Source of the DNA: Phycisphaerales bacterium
GTDB taxonomy: Bacteria > Planctomycetota > Phycisphaerae > UBA1845 > Fen-1342
Assembly (NCBI GenBank): GCA_016710275.1
Contig: JADJXS010000001.1
Location: 2,418,001-2,482,000 of the forward strand
Direction of reading: 5' to 3'
DNA length: 64,000 nucleotides
The notes under the pieces were generated by a model that had not been told where the DNA came from, did not search any database, and saw only the letters and a list, made by a program, of their open reading frames with translations. The position numbers and the translations under genes are program-made. Position 1 is the first letter of the stretch. Each line of letters starts with the position of its first letter. Positions 53,701 to 63,073 of the stretch are shown piece by piece.

Positions 53701-56180
53701 TCCGGAATCGGACGGACGACGGCTCGCGCCTCCGCCTGGATCTGAACCGCAACGGCGTGTTCGAGGCGGGGGAGACGCTGATCACGGACGACGTGCTGTC
53801 CGCCGCGCATGATGCGCTCAGCGCCGTCGTTGCGCTGGAAGCGGGCGAGTATCGCATCGAGCACGTGTTCTTTGAGGCGGCCGGGGCTGCCATGGCCGAG
53901 ATGGACGTGATGCGGGTCGGCACGGCGTTCCACCTGCCGGGCGATCCCGCGACGGACGGCGCAGCCGCGTTCAGTGCGATCGGCGTCTCTGTTGTGCAAC
54001 TCTCGACCGCGGAGGCCCAGTCGGACTCGGATGCCGACGGCCTGGGTGCAGCGTGCGATAACTGTCCGCAGGTCTACAACCCCGATCAGGCCGACTGCGA
54101 CGGCGACGGTGTGGGGGACGCCTGTGACCCGCTGACGGTTCCGCAAATCACACAGCATCCGGTCGCCCAGAGCGCTTGCCTCAATCAGGACGTGACATTC
54201 AGTGTCGTGGCGAACAGCGACGCGCCGCTGTCGTACCAGTGGCGGTTCAATGGAGCGGACATCGTGAATGCCACGTCCCAGCAGCTCACGATTCCGGCGG
54301 TCGGATTCACGGTCGGCAGCTACACCTGCCGGGTCAGCAACGCCTGCGGCTCGGTTGTGAGCAACGCCGCCACGCTGAGTGTGCTGGCGGCGCCGACCGT
54401 CACGATGCACCCGACCGGCTTCACGGGCTGTGCCGGCGCGGTGGTGCAGCGCAGCATCACCGCCAGCGGCGCTGCGCCGCTTTCGTATCAATGGCTGCGC
54501 AACGGGACGCCTGTGGCCGACGGCGGCCCGGTAAGCGGATCGACCACGATGACGCTGACAATCAACGGCATCAGCCCGGCCGACGCCGGGAGCTATTCCT
54601 GCCGCGTAACGAACGCATGCGCGACGGTGACTTCGAATGCCGCGACGTTCAGCGTGTTCGAGGCCGCGGTGATTTCTCAGCAGCCCTCCAGCGCGGTGCT
54701 GTGCTCCGGGTCGCGCCTGACGCTTTCCACGGCCGCCTCGGGTCTCTCGGTCCAATATCAGTGGCGGCGCGGTTCCGAGATCCTCACCAACGGCGGTCGC
54801 ATCTCCGGGGCAAACTCGCCCACGCTGGTGATTGACCCGCTTCAGGTGGGTGACGCCGCCCCGGATTACCACTGCGTCATCTCCAGCGCCTGTGGCGGCG
54901 CGGTCACCTCAAGCGCGAGCGTGACGGTGCTGACCACCCCGCAGATTGCTACACATCCGACCGATCAGACGGCCTGTCCCTCCGCGCCGGTTCAATTCAC
55001 TGTCGCAGCCAACGGGTCGGCGCCGCTGGCGTATCAGTGGCGCTTCGGCGGGGCGAACATCGTCAACGGCCCGAATGTGTCCGGCGCCACGTCGGCGACG
55101 CTCACGATTCACGCGGTCGACGGGAGCCACGTCGGAGCAGCGGCGTACACCTGCGTCGTGACGAACAGTTGCGGCTCGGCGACCAGCTCGGCCGCCTCAC
55201 TGACGATGACGCCGGGGCCGTCGATCACCACGCAGCCGACGGCGGCGGTTTCATGCGGGTTGGAGCCGGTCACGTTCTCGGTGGTCGCCGCGGGCACGTC
55301 GCCGCTCACCTACCAGTGGGAGCGCAACGGACAGCCGATCGCCGGCGCGACGGACGCCACGCTGATCATTCCCGCGCAGGATGTTTCTTCCGGTTACGGC
55401 GACTATCGCTGCGTCGTGAGTTCACCGTGCGGCACGCTCGCAAGCAGCACGATAGCACTCGCACCCGGCGACGGTCCGGGCATCTCGCAGCAGCCGCAGC
55501 CGGCGCAAGCATGCCCCGGCGGTTCGGCCGCCTTCTCCATCGCGGCCGGCGGCACGCAGCCGGTTTCGTATCAATGGCGGCTGGATGGCCAGGAGATTCC
55601 GGGGGCGACGCAGAGCGCGCTGAACATTGACCCGGTGACGATGGGCGACGTCGGCAGCTACGACTGCGTCGTCACCAACGGCTGCGGAACCGCAACGTCA
55701 CAGTCGGCGACGCTCTCGCTCAGCGCAACCACCAGCATTACGCAGCAGCCGGAATCCGCGCTGGCCTGCGTCGGCGGGGTGGCCGTGTTCACGGTCGCTG
55801 CGTCCGGATCAGGTTCGCCGAGTTACCAGTGGCGGCGGAACGGGCAGCCGATCGTCGGGGCGAATTCGGCGACGCTGGAGCTGTCGGACATTACGGCGGG
55901 TGACGCCGGTGAATACGACTGCGTGGTCAGCACGAATTGCGGCTCAGACGAAAGCCACCCTGCGACGCTGCGCGTCACGGTGGTCGGGGATGCGAATTGT
56001 GATGGCGTGCTGAACAACTTCGACATCGACCCGTTCGTGCTGGCGATCCTGGCCGGACAGGGACCGTGGGAAGCGCTCTACGACTGTAACTTCCTGTGCG
56101 CCTGCGACGCCGACGGCGATGGCGTGGTGAACAACTTCGACATCGACCCGTTCGTGCAGGCGCTGCTCGGGACGCCGTGA
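50754..56180 (+). CDS. Giant secreted beta-helix/RCC1/PA14/Ig-like protein with dockerin-like end
   Basis: An 1808-residue exported protein. A signal region lies near 25-60 ([12 protein letters not shown]). Approximate domains: right-handed beta-helix (60-420); TSP3-type calcium repeat and Cys-rich [11 protein letters not shown] module (423-500); seven RCC1-like repeats with AAWGR.N.GQLN.P (500-772); a second Cys module and two further TSP3 repeats [12 protein letters not shown] (778-890); a PA14-like domain (893-1060); TSP3 (1088-1126); seven Ig-like repeats (1128-1741) of the same kind as in the 34187 protein; and two dockerin-like loops [12 protein letters not shown] and [12 protein letters not shown], each with IDPFV (1743-1808). 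The GTG at 50754 has AGGAG nine bases upstream; ATG at 50811 lacks one. Function: surface polysaccharide binding or adhesion is plausible. Confidence 0.87.
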   Translation: MKSIATIRRHSSTRHPEFGMGTTAAHGGSPRARVPRFLGLAAMTPLLLASAAVTQAAVFNIANGDVAGLVAAINTANGNGQADEINLAAGGTYTLTAALPAITGPTTLNGNGSLLQRSSAGGTALFRLLDINTTGVVVVSDLTVRNGHLGSSNGAGIRMQGGNMTLRRCRIENCQLPDRDGGGLYARTAGGNRLDLLIDECVITGNSSAQGAGAYIEGLFGPVFATIQNTTIFANTATSVGGGIRVFRGESVLFRNCTVSGNSGPSNAISTYDTAGLRFEHCTVAANPVRGVQASLESGRGIPTFSHCLIAQNGIADIQSPAVISEGHNLIGFFTGGQLWCSGGPFDAPCSTDIMGPNPQILPLADNGGFGQTHALRCDSPALDAGSVTGLTATDQRGRPRMDWDSDGVARSDIGAFEKHRSDSEPDADRDGIGDLCDTCPDTVPGTVVNAQGCAVPTGACCFSTGLCQPLAATTCGWLGGDWAGAGVGCVAAGCAPGPSGSIAAFGRNMWGQLNVPAPNTAWVAISGGSEHSLGLRNNGTIAAWGRTNEGQLNIPAPNSGFVAVSAGNRYSLALRQDGSVAGWGSNTSGEATPPTPNTGFVAIAAGNGHSLGLRANGTIVGWGDNSFGQSDVPAPNDGFIAIAASGNISAALRNDGTIEVWGDESNGSLTIPEPNSGFEAITVGRFHVLATREGGSLVGWGNDTTGQATPPEPNSGFLRTTAGETFSLGLKAGGVIIGWGQGTYGQLSVPAPNSGFIAISAGLDHSLAIRDQSGGCCYSVGGCQLETIAGCATAGGVFLGIGVACGPDTDGDGVPDDCDGCPNDPNKTAPGQCGCGIPDTDSDGDGTPDCLDGCPADPGKTAAGQCGCGTPDTDTDGDGVADCIDTCPSVGRSYGWRFATFRRPGNQAISSLATADDAIQNGTLVYSGVVGAVNFNNPATTSTGRYSGDVDPFGPSNTTAMDQFAVRSTGALLITQSGSYQFRNRTDDGSRLRLDLNRNGVFEAGETLITDDVLSAAHDALSAVVALEAGEYRIEHVFFEAAGAAMAEMDVMRVGTAFHLPGDPATDGAAAFSAIGVSVVQLSTAEAQSDSDADGLGAACDNCPQVYNPDQADCDGDGVGDACDPLTVPQITQHPVAQSACLNQDVTFSVVANSDAPLSYQWRFNGADIVNATSQQLTIPAVGFTVGSYTCRVSNACGSVVSNAATLSVLAAPTVTMHPTGFTGCAGAVVQRSITASGAAPLSYQWLRNGTPVADGGPVSGSTTMTLTINGISPADAGSYSCRVTNACATVTSNAATFSVFEAAVISQQPSSAVLCSGSRLTLSTAASGLSVQYQWRRGSEILTNGGRISGANSPTLVIDPLQVGDAAPDYHCVISSACGGAVTSSASVTVLTTPQIATHPTDQTACPSAPVQFTVAANGSAPLAYQWRFGGANIVNGPNVSGATSATLTIHAVDGSHVGAAAYTCVVTNSCGSATSSAASLTMTPGPSITTQPTAAVSCGLEPVTFSVVAAGTSPLTYQWERNGQPIAGATDATLIIPAQDVSSGYGDYRCVVSSPCGTLASSTIALAPGDGPGISQQPQPAQACPGGSAAFSIAAGGTQPVSYQWRLDGQEIPGATQSALNIDPVTMGDVGSYDCVVTNGCGTATSQSATLSLSATTSITQQPESALACVGGVAVFTVAASGSGSPSYQWRRNGQPIVGANSATLELSDITAGDAGEYDCVVSTNCGSDESHPATLRVTVVGDANCDGVLNNFDIDPFVLAILAGQGPWEALYDCNFLCACDADGDGVVNNFDIDPFVQALLGTP

Positions 56181-56210
56181 TTGGCTGATTCGCGGCGGAT
56201 TCCTCCGGAA

Positions 56211-56243
56211 GGCCCCTGGCGCGCGATTTGCGCGCCGGGGGCC
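56211..56243 (+). terminator. Strong hairpin after the giant gene
   Basis: A 14-bp stem with one G-T pair (56211-56224 against 56230-56243) and loop GATTT, 30 bases after the stop; a competing GGCCGCC/GGCGGCC stem overlaps the distal arm. No T-run. Confidence 0.6.
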
Positions 56244-56326
56244 GCCCCGTTCGGCGGCCGCCGCACCGCCCGTGCCGCGGCTGAAATTGGCATGGTCGGC
56301 GGGCCGCGGCCTGACCCGCAGGGCGG

Positions 56327-56332
56327 TATACT
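56327..56332 (+). promoter_or_regulatory. TATACT -10 box for dxs
   Basis: TATACT 51 bases before the dxs ATG; no -35 consensus at normal spacing. Confidence 0.45.
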
Positions 56333-56383
56333 CCGGCAACGGCGGCGCATGGCGTCGCGGTCCGGCCTACAGAAGGATGGTTC

Positions 56384-58372
56384 ATGACCCGGATTCTTGA
56401 GTCGATCCGTGATCCCCGCGACGTTCGCGCCCTTTCGATTGAGCAGTTGGAGCAGCTTGCCGGCGAGATCCGCCAGCGGATCATCGACGTCGTCAGCGCC
56501 AACGGCGGCCACCTGGCCAGCAACCTCGGCGTCACCGAACTGACGCTGGCCCTGCATCGCGTCTTCGACTTCTCGCAGGACCGGCTGCTGTGGGACGTGG
56601 GCCATCAGTGCTACGTGCATAAGCTGATCACCGGGCGCAACGAGCGTTTCGAGACGCTGCGCAAGGCCGGCGGCGTCTCCGGTTTCCCGAGCATTCACGA
56701 AAGCCCCTACGACCTGTTCGACGTGGGGCACGCCGGTACGGCCATTGCCACGGCCGTCGGCATGGCCCGCGGCGACTCGTTGATGGAGCGCGACACGCGC
56801 GTCGTCGCGCTGGTGGGCGACGCCAGCATCGTCAACGGCGTCGCCTTTGAGGGGCTGAACCAGGCAGGCGTGCTGCAGCGCCAGTTGCTCGTGATCCTCA
56901 ACGACAACTCGATGGGCATCGCCAAGACGCAGGGCGGCCTGGCCGGCTACCTCGCCCGCTTCCGCGTCAGCAGCATTTACGAAGAGGTCAAGAAGCAGCT
57001 CGCCACGCAGCTTCCGAAGGTGCCGCTGGTCGGAAAGCCGATGCTCGAGGCGCTGGAGCACCTGCGCGATGCGCTCAAGGCCAGCGTCTCCCCGCACCAG
57101 ATTTTCGAGCAACTGGGCTTCGTCTACGTCGGGCCGGTTGACGGCCACGACCTGCCGCACCTGATCGAGATGCTGGAGCTGCTGCGCAACGTTCATCACC
57201 CGGTGCTGCTGCACGTGATGACGGAGAAGGGGCGCGGCTGCGACTGGGCCAGCAAGGATCCCTGCGCGTTCCACAGCCCCAACAAATTCCGCATCGAGGG
57301 CGACACCGTCGTCATTCCCAAGTCCGAGCGGAAGAACTGGACCACCGCGTTTGCCGACATCTGCATTGACCTGATGAACACCGATCGGCGCGTGGTCACG
57401 CTGACGGCGGCGATGCCGGACGGCACCGGGCTGGCGAAAATCCGCAAGGTCCACCCGGAGCGCGTGCTGGACTGCGGCATCGCCGAAAGCTGCACCGTGG
57501 ACATTGCAGCGGGCATGGCCAAGGCGGGTGCGCGCCCCATTTGCGCGATTTACTCCACGTTCCTGCAGCGCGCGTTTGACCAGGTGTTCCAGGAGGTCAC
57601 GCTCCAGAAGCTGCCGGTGATCTTCGCGATGGATCGCGCCGGCTTTGTCGGCGGCGACGGCGCGGTGCATCACGGCTACCTCGACGTGGGCTACCTGCGC
57701 GGTTTCCAGAACATGGTCGTCATGGCGCCGGCTGATGAGCCGGAGCTGGCCGCGGCGATCCGGTTCGCGCTCACGCTCGACGGCCCGGCGGCGCTGCGCT
57801 ACCCGCGCGACTCCGTGCCCGATCCGCAGCCGTCGGCCGATGGCGCCTGCCCGGCGTTCGTGCTGGGTGAATCGCGGCTGCTGCGCGAGGGGCCGGACGC
57901 GACAATCCTGGCCTACGGCACGCAGGTCGATTTCGCGCTGCAGGCGGCCCGCACGCTCGAGACCGAGGACATCTTCGTCACCGTCGTCAACGCCCGCTTC
58001 GCCAAGCCGATCGATACGCGCATGATCAACGCCGCAGTGGAGCGCGGCGGGCCGATCGTCACCGTCGAGGATCACTCCGTGGCGGGCGGCTTTGGCAGCG
58101 CGGTGTTGGAGGCGGCGAATGGCCTCGGCCTGCCGACGACCGACATCACGCGCCTCGGCATGGATGAGAACACGTTTTACAAGCACGGCTCGCGGAATGG
58201 TCAGCTCGCAGAGGCCGGCATCGACGCGGCCGGCATCGCGCAGACGGTGCGAATGCTCGTGTCGCGGCGGCGTGCGGCGCGATCGGAAGCGTCCGGCGTG
58301 GTGCGGCATGACGCGGCGGATGTGGCGCTGCGGCGCAGCGGGTCAGGGCGCGGGCGAGTGACGACCGGCTGA
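56384..58372 (+). CDS. dxs: 1-deoxy-D-xylulose-5-phosphate synthase
   Basis: A 662-residue thiamine-diphosphate enzyme, first step of the MEP isoprenoid pathway (pyruvate plus glyceraldehyde-3-phosphate). Seen: SNLGVTELTLALHRVFD, GHQCYVHKLITGR, SGFPSIHESPYD, the Mg-ThDP loop GDASIVNGVAFEGLN followed by LNDNSMGIAKTQGG, DGHDLPHLIEML, AESCTVDIAAGMA (catalytic Glu) and DRAGFVGGDGAVHHG. The usual GDG is GDA here, which I believe is a lineage variant. AAGGA lies seven bases before the ATG. The last 30 bases overlap the convergent GT39/TPR gene. ispH is also in the window but far away. Confidence 0.95.
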   Translation: MTRILESIRDPRDVRALSIEQLEQLAGEIRQRIIDVVSANGGHLASNLGVTELTLALHRVFDFSQDRLLWDVGHQCYVHKLITGRNERFETLRKAGGVSGFPSIHESPYDLFDVGHAGTAIATAVGMARGDSLMERDTRVVALVGDASIVNGVAFEGLNQAGVLQRQLLVILNDNSMGIAKTQGGLAGYLARFRVSSIYEEVKKQLATQLPKVPLVGKPMLEALEHLRDALKASVSPHQIFEQLGFVYVGPVDGHDLPHLIEMLELLRNVHHPVLLHVMTEKGRGCDWASKDPCAFHSPNKFRIEGDTVVIPKSERKNWTTAFADICIDLMNTDRRVVTLTAAMPDGTGLAKIRKVHPERVLDCGIAESCTVDIAAGMAKAGARPICAIYSTFLQRAFDQVFQEVTLQKLPVIFAMDRAGFVGGDGAVHHGYLDVGYLRGFQNMVVMAPADEPELAAAIRFALTLDGPAALRYPRDSVPDPQPSADGACPAFVLGESRLLREGPDATILAYGTQVDFALQAARTLETEDIFVTVVNARFAKPIDTRMINAAVERGGPIVTVEDHSVAGGFGSAVLEAANGLGLPTTDITRLGMDENTFYKHGSRNGQLAEAGIDAAGIAQTVRMLVSRRRAARSEASGVVRHDAADVALRRSGSGRGRVTTG

Positions 58373-60532
58373 TCCGGCGTCGGCGCTCTTCAGGTCATCG
58401 CGAATGGAAACGCGCACCCGAATGGGTGGCCCTTCGTGGCTGCGCCGTTCGCCGTATTCCGCCAGGCGCGACCGGATCGCATCCGCCACCGCAGAACCCC
58501 CGGTTCGCGTCGCAATCTCCAAGGCCCGATTGCCCCAGCGCTGCGCATCCTCGAACTTGTCCGCCATTGCCGCCGCCGCTCCGCGCGCGTCATAGAAAAC
58601 CGGCTCGACCGTTGCGCGATCGCCGGCCGCCGCGATGGCACGATCCGCAAGCAACTCCGCGGCGATGAAGTTGCGCAGCAGGGGGTTCGTGTTCGTGCCG
58701 CGCATCCACGCCAGCGCCGCCAGCGCATCGGCGTTTTCCGGGGCCAGGTCCACGGCCCGTGACAGGTGCTCCGCCGCCGCGTCCGTGCGGCCCTGCTCGA
58801 TCAGCAGGTTGTATTGCCGCAGGTGCGTCGGGGCGTGCGACGGGTCAAAGACCAGCGCCTGTTCCAGCAGGTCGGCAGCCGCCGCATCTCCGCGCTCGTA
58901 GAGGATCGCCCCGAGGCGCGCCGCGGCGGCGCCATTCTCCTTCCATAGTTCGATTGCCCGCTGAAAGCGAGCGGCGGCGGCGTCCAGCGCCCCCGCCCGA
59001 AGCCGCTCATCCCCCGAACGCGTCATCGCCCCCGACATCATCCGCACGAAATCCTCACGCATCAGCGCCGGGCTGTCGAATGCAACCGGCGGCCGCACGC
59101 CATCGTCGATTCGCAGCACGCTGCGGTTCAGAAGCTCCGCCGCCGCCGGGGTGAGCATGATCGCAGCGGCGGCGATCGGTCCGGCCGGCATCGAGCGCAG
59201 CGCCGTCAGTGCGTATGCGGCCAGCCCGCACGCAACCGGCAGCAGCGGCAGCCGGTATCTCGGCGTGTAAAAAAAGATCAGCACGGTCGCGACGGCCAGC
59301 AGGATGAACACCCACTCCGCCCCGCGGCGCCCGCGCCGCCGAAGCACCGCGACCAGCCCGACCCCCGCCGCCCCGAAAATCCACGGCGTTGCGACCGGGG
59401 AGAGGATCGCGAGATCAGCCATGCCCAGTTCAGCCTCCAGCACGACCGGGTGCTGGTCATCGTAGTTCCGGCTGCTCAGCAGCCACCATGCCTTCTTCGT
59501 CATGAGAATCGCCGCGCCGATCGGGTCGCGTGTCAGCACGGCCAGCGCCTGCCCGCGAAAATACCGGTCGACTTCGCCCCAGTTTCCATCCCGCCCCGTC
59601 GCGTCGCGAAAGACGCGCGCCGCGTCCTCGTGCATCCTGTCGCGGCTGGCGCTCACACCGGCGATTCGCGTGTAAACGCCCTGCGCGACCGGCGAATTGC
59701 CCTGCCGCATGGTGATGCCGGAATGCGCCGTGACGGGAATGAACTCCCCGCCGGCGTGGGCGTTATGGAGCGTGGCCGGTGAAATCACGATCGCGGCAGT
59801 AAGTAACAGAGTCGCGCACGCGAGCGGTCCCCCGCGACGCGAAGCTGCTGTCGCCGCCGCCGCGCACGGCGCTTCCGACGCACTGCGCCGCGCGGCGAAC
59901 CAGACGAACGCGGCCAGCAGCGGAATCGCCAGCAATCCCTGCGGCATGGCCAGCGTCAACAGGCCGAGCAGGGCGCCGATCACGGCCGCGCGCGAAATCG
60001 AGCAACGGAGGGGCGGATCGGCGGCCGGCAGCAAGGATCCGCTGATTGGCGCCAAAAAGCGCCACAATGCGGCAATCAGCAGCAATTGGAGCGTATTGGG
60101 GAGAATCCGCAGCACAAAGGACGCCGGCTCGCTGAGCAGTGCGAACAAGGCGCCAGCCAGAAGGCCGGCCGTCGGGCCGGCGCGGATTCGCGTCGCGCTC
60201 GCGACCAGGGCGATGGTCAGCAGGCCGGCGGCAAGTTGCATCCACAGGACTGCGTCCAATCCGCCGCCCGCCGCGCGAACCGCGCCGAGCAGGTAGGGGT
60301 AGAGCGGCGCGGAGTGAAAGGGGGTCGGCTCGGCCAGTTGTCCGCCGGCGATGCGTTCGGCCCACGCCCAGTAAGTCGCCCCGTCCTGCCAGGGGCTTTC
60401 CGCGAGCGGGTTTTCGCGAGAATACTCGTGGATCTGGGCGATTCGCAGCGCGGCCGTCAGCGCAAGAATTGCCAGCAGCGAGAGCCGCCACGCACCAGGC
60501 GTCATGCTCCGGGTTGTTCGCGGATCGGACAC
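58343..60532 (-). CDS. GT39/ArnT-like membrane protein with TPR domain
   Basis: A 729-residue integral membrane protein. Residues about 10-460 hold roughly ten hydrophobic helices; the first periplasmic loop has SPWQDGATYWAWAERIAGG with acidic residues and FHSAPLYPYLLG, which is the typical GT39/GT83 (PMT/ArnT-like) layout for a polyprenyl-phosphate sugar donor. The C-terminal 250 residues are TPR-like (ALDAAAARFQRAIELWKEN, AAADLLEQALVFDPSHAP, AAEHLSRAVDLAPEN). The GTG at 60532 has GGAG five bases upstream; ATG at 60505 is also possible. It overlaps dxs by 30 bases tail-to-tail. Substrate unknown. Confidence 0.78.
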   Translation of the reverse strand: MSDPRTTRSMTPGAWRLSLLAILALTAALRIAQIHEYSRENPLAESPWQDGATYWAWAERIAGGQLAEPTPFHSAPLYPYLLGAVRAAGGGLDAVLWMQLAAGLLTIALVASATRIRAGPTAGLLAGALFALLSEPASFVLRILPNTLQLLLIAALWRFLAPISGSLLPAADPPLRCSISRAAVIGALLGLLTLAMPQGLLAIPLLAAFVWFAARRSASEAPCAAAATAASRRGGPLACATLLLTAAIVISPATLHNAHAGGEFIPVTAHSGITMRQGNSPVAQGVYTRIAGVSASRDRMHEDAARVFRDATGRDGNWGEVDRYFRGQALAVLTRDPIGAAILMTKKAWWLLSSRNYDDQHPVVLEAELGMADLAILSPVATPWIFGAAGVGLVAVLRRRGRRGAEWVFILLAVATVLIFFYTPRYRLPLLPVACGLAAYALTALRSMPAGPIAAAAIMLTPAAAELLNRSVLRIDDGVRPPVAFDSPALMREDFVRMMSGAMTRSGDERLRAGALDAAAARFQRAIELWKENGAAAARLGAILYERGDAAAADLLEQALVFDPSHAPTHLRQYNLLIEQGRTDAAAEHLSRAVDLAPENADALAALAWMRGTNTNPLLRNFIAAELLADRAIAAAGDRATVEPVFYDARGAAAAMADKFEDAQRWGNRALEIATRTGGSAVADAIRSRLAEYGERRSHEGPPIRVRVSIRDDLKSADAGSAGRHSPAP

Positions 60533-60588
60533 GCTGTCTCCGCCGCCGGGAGCCGGTCGGGTCGATTGCCGCTCGTCGCGGCGCTCCG

Positions 60589-60594
60589 TACTAT
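60589..60594 (+). promoter_or_regulatory. TACTAT -10-like box for the MalK/UgpC ATPase
   Basis: TACTAT 43 bases before the ATG at 60638, in the divergent space with the GT39-like gene. Moderately matched; no -35 seen. Confidence 0.3.
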
Positions 60595-60637
60595 TGTCGG
60601 CGCGACGGGTGGGGGCAACCGCCGGCCGGAGTCCGTG

Positions 60638-61816
60638 ATGGCGCAAGTCCTGCTGGAAGGCGTGACGAAGGTCTACCCCGGCGGCGTTCGGGCGGTCAAC
60701 GGGGTTTCGCTGACCATCGAGGACCGCGAGTTCGTCGTGCTGGTCGGGCCGTCCGGCTGCGGAAAGAGTACCGCGCTGCGCATGGTGGCGGGGCTGGAGG
60801 AGATCAGCGCGGGCACGATCCGCATCGGGGGGCAGGTCGTGAACGACGTGGCGCCGAAGGACCGCGACATCGCGATGGTGTTTCAGAACTACGCGCTGTA
60901 CCCGCATATGAACGTGGCGCAGAATCTCTCGTTTTCGCTCCGGTTGCGCCGGAAATTCGGATTCTGGCGGAATCCGGCGGGCTGGATCGGGTCGGGCGAC
61001 TATCGCCGGCGCAGTGCCGAAGAGTGGCAGGAGATCGGTCGCCGGGTCGCCGATACGGCGCGGGTGCTGGGGATCGAGAACCTGCTAGCGCGGCGGCCGC
61101 GCGAGCTTTCCGGCGGCCAGCGGCAGCGCGTCGCGGTCGGCCGGGCGATGGTGCGCGAGCCGAAGGCGTTTCTGTTTGATGAGCCGCTGTCGAACCTGGA
61201 TGCGAAGCTGCGCGTCGAAATGCGCGCGGAGATCAAGCGGCTGCATCGGCAGGTGCAGACGACGACGATCTATGTGACGCACGATCAGGAAGAGGCGATG
61301 ACGCTGGGGGATCGCGTGGTCGTGATGAAGGACGGCGTGATTCAGCAGGCGGCGACGCCCTATGACGTTTATGAGCGACCGGTGAACCGCTTTGTCGCCG
61401 GGTTCGTCGGCACGCCGCCGATGAATTTCTTTGAAGGGCGGCTGGTGGACTCCGGCGGGCGGCTGGCGTTTGAGGACGGCGACCTGCGGCTGCCGCTCGC
61501 CCCGGAACAGGCGGGCCGACTGGCGCGATTCGCGGGGCAGGGCGTTGTTCTGGGGCTGCGGCCGGAGAGCCTGCATGCGGATCCGGGATCTGCGGGTCCG
61601 TCGGGTGCGACGATCCGAGCCAGAATCGTGCTGACGGAGCCATTGGGGGATCGGACGGACGTTCATGTGCAGACGGGGCGCTATTCGCGCGTGATCTGTC
61701 GCGTGGATGCGCGTACGCGCGTCAAAGAACGCGAGATGGTGGATCTTGTCGCGGATATGTCGCGGGCGCACTTCTTCGCCGCGAGCGCGGAGGGCGAGAA
61801 CCTGGCGCTTCCGTGA
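60638..61816 (+). CDS. Sugar-type ABC transporter ATPase, MalK/UgpC-like
   Basis: A 392-residue ATPase. Walker A GPSGCGKS (37-44), Q-loop VFQNYALYPHM, signature LSGGQRQRVA (157-166), Walker B with FDEPLSNLDAKLR, and H-loop YVTHDQEEAMTLGD are all clear. The C-terminal part (about 265-392) is the regulatory TOBE-type extension (LGLRPESLHAD). Unusual: between the NLSFSLRLR helix and EIGRRVADTARVLGI there is an insertion of about 22 residues (residues 106-131, with FGFWRNPAGW and YRRRSAEEWQE) not found in typical MalK. GGAG lies seven bases before the ATG. No permease or binding protein is adjacent, so it may serve several transporters. Confidence 0.9.
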   Translation: MAQVLLEGVTKVYPGGVRAVNGVSLTIEDREFVVLVGPSGCGKSTALRMVAGLEEISAGTIRIGGQVVNDVAPKDRDIAMVFQNYALYPHMNVAQNLSFSLRLRRKFGFWRNPAGWIGSGDYRRRSAEEWQEIGRRVADTARVLGIENLLARRPRELSGGQRQRVAVGRAMVREPKAFLFDEPLSNLDAKLRVEMRAEIKRLHRQVQTTTIYVTHDQEEAMTLGDRVVVMKDGVIQQAATPYDVYERPVNRFVAGFVGTPPMNFFEGRLVDSGGRLAFEDGDLRLPLAPEQAGRLARFAGQGVVLGLRPESLHADPGSAGPSGATIRARIVLTEPLGDRTDVHVQTGRYSRVICRVDARTRVKEREMVDLVADMSRAHFFAASAEGENLALP

Positions 61817-61931
61817 ACTCGGGTGCGCCGAGACGGGGCGCCCCGGGGGGTCTGCAGGTCGAGCGCTTGGCGCGGCCTTTTGAAAGTTCCACGAGTCGGG
61901 GGAAACGGCGATCGTCGGCGGGAAGGATGGG

Positions 61932-62942
61932 ATGTCAGAAGCGATGGGTGAGTGCACGCGATGTGAGCCGCCGGTGAGTGTGATGGAACTGCTGCGCGGG
62001 GCGCGGCGGGTCGGGCTGGTGGCGCATGTGACGCCCGACGCGGACTGCATCGGCTCAATGGGGGCGCTGTGGCATGCCCTGCGCGGGCGCGGGGCGGAAG
62101 CGACCGTATTCGCGGCGGCGGGGTCCGTCTCGCGGCGGATGGCCTGGCTGGCGGAATTCGGCGGCGTGCCGCTGGAATTCGGCGGCACGGTGGAGCAATG
62201 CGAATTGATCGTCGCGCTCGACACGGCGCGCGAGCGACGGGTCAACGTGGAGGGCGGCTGGGATCGGCTGGCGGGACGGGCGCTGCTCAACGTGGACCAT
62301 CATCCGACCAACACGCGCTTCGGGACGGCCTGCTGGATCGAGCCGGCGGCATCGAGCACCTGCGAACTGGCGTACGAGTTGATCGCCGCGCTTCCCGGCG
62401 AAATCAGTGCGGACGTGGCGACGCTGCTGTACGCGGGGATTCACGCCGACACACAGGGTTTTTCGCTCTCCAACACCACGCCGCGCAGCTTGCGCGTGGC
62501 GCATGAGCTGGCCGAGCGCGGGGCGCGCATCGCGGAATTGTGCGAGCGGCTGCACCGTGCGAACTCGCGCCAGGAATTCGAATTGCTCAAGCGGATCTAC
62601 GCGAACACGCGCGTCAGCGCCGACGGGCGGCTGGCGTGGAGCCGCGCGTCGCTCGCGGAGGTCGAAGAGAGCGGCTGCACGGTCAATGACGTCGAGGACC
62701 AGGTGGACGTGCCGCGTTCGATCGAGGGAATCGACGTGGCGATCCTGCTGACGGAGGGGACGGCGGGGAAGGTGCGCGTGAATTTCCGTGGTGAGGGGGA
62801 TGTGAACGTGCTGGAGCTGGCCCAGCAGTTCGGCGGCGGGGGGCACGTGGCACGCGCGGGTGCGATGATCAGCGGGGCGCTGGACGAGGTGGCCGAGCGC
62901 GTGATCAGCGCGGCGGAGGAATTTGTGCGACGACGGCGCTGA
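61932..62942 (+). CDS. DHH-family phosphoesterase, NrnA/pAp phosphatase-like
   Basis: A 336-residue protein of the DHH/DHHA1 family. Metal-site residues are visible: AHVTPDADCIGS (His32, Asp36, Asp38), VALDTARE, NVDHHPTN (DHH motif), LYAGIHADTQGFS and GGGGHVARAG (DHHA1). Known NrnA proteins degrade short RNAs and pAp; other members act on cyclic dinucleotides. GGAAGG lies just before the ATG. It follows the ABC ATPase by 115 bases on the same strand. A weak hairpin (61820-61845) precedes it. Confidence 0.88.
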   Translation: MSEAMGECTRCEPPVSVMELLRGARRVGLVAHVTPDADCIGSMGALWHALRGRGAEATVFAAAGSVSRRMAWLAEFGGVPLEFGGTVEQCELIVALDTARERRVNVEGGWDRLAGRALLNVDHHPTNTRFGTACWIEPAASSTCELAYELIAALPGEISADVATLLYAGIHADTQGFSLSNTTPRSLRVAHELAERGARIAELCERLHRANSRQEFELLKRIYANTRVSADGRLAWSRASLAEVEESGCTVNDVEDQVDVPRSIEGIDVAILLTEGTAGKVRVNFRGEGDVNVLELAQQFGGGGHVARAGAMISGALDEVAERVISAAEEFVRRRR

Positions 62943-63073
62943 AGCGCGGCCTGGCGTGCGCGCCGTCCTTGCGCGAGGGTGCTTTCGGACATTGGTCGCA
63001 ACATTGCCGCGCGCCGCCGCACTGCACAAGAGCAGCGGCACACGGCAATGAAGCGGCCCGTTTCGACACCGCT

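Noticed and set aside
56078..58309. A 743-codon open frame antisense to dxs
   Set aside because: Dxs is clear on the plus strand; the antisense product has only biased composition.
60086..60637. N-terminal extension of the MalK-like ATPase
   Set aside because: The family starts at MAQVLLEGVTKVYPGG with a Shine-Dalgarno; the extension lies antisense to the GT39 gene.
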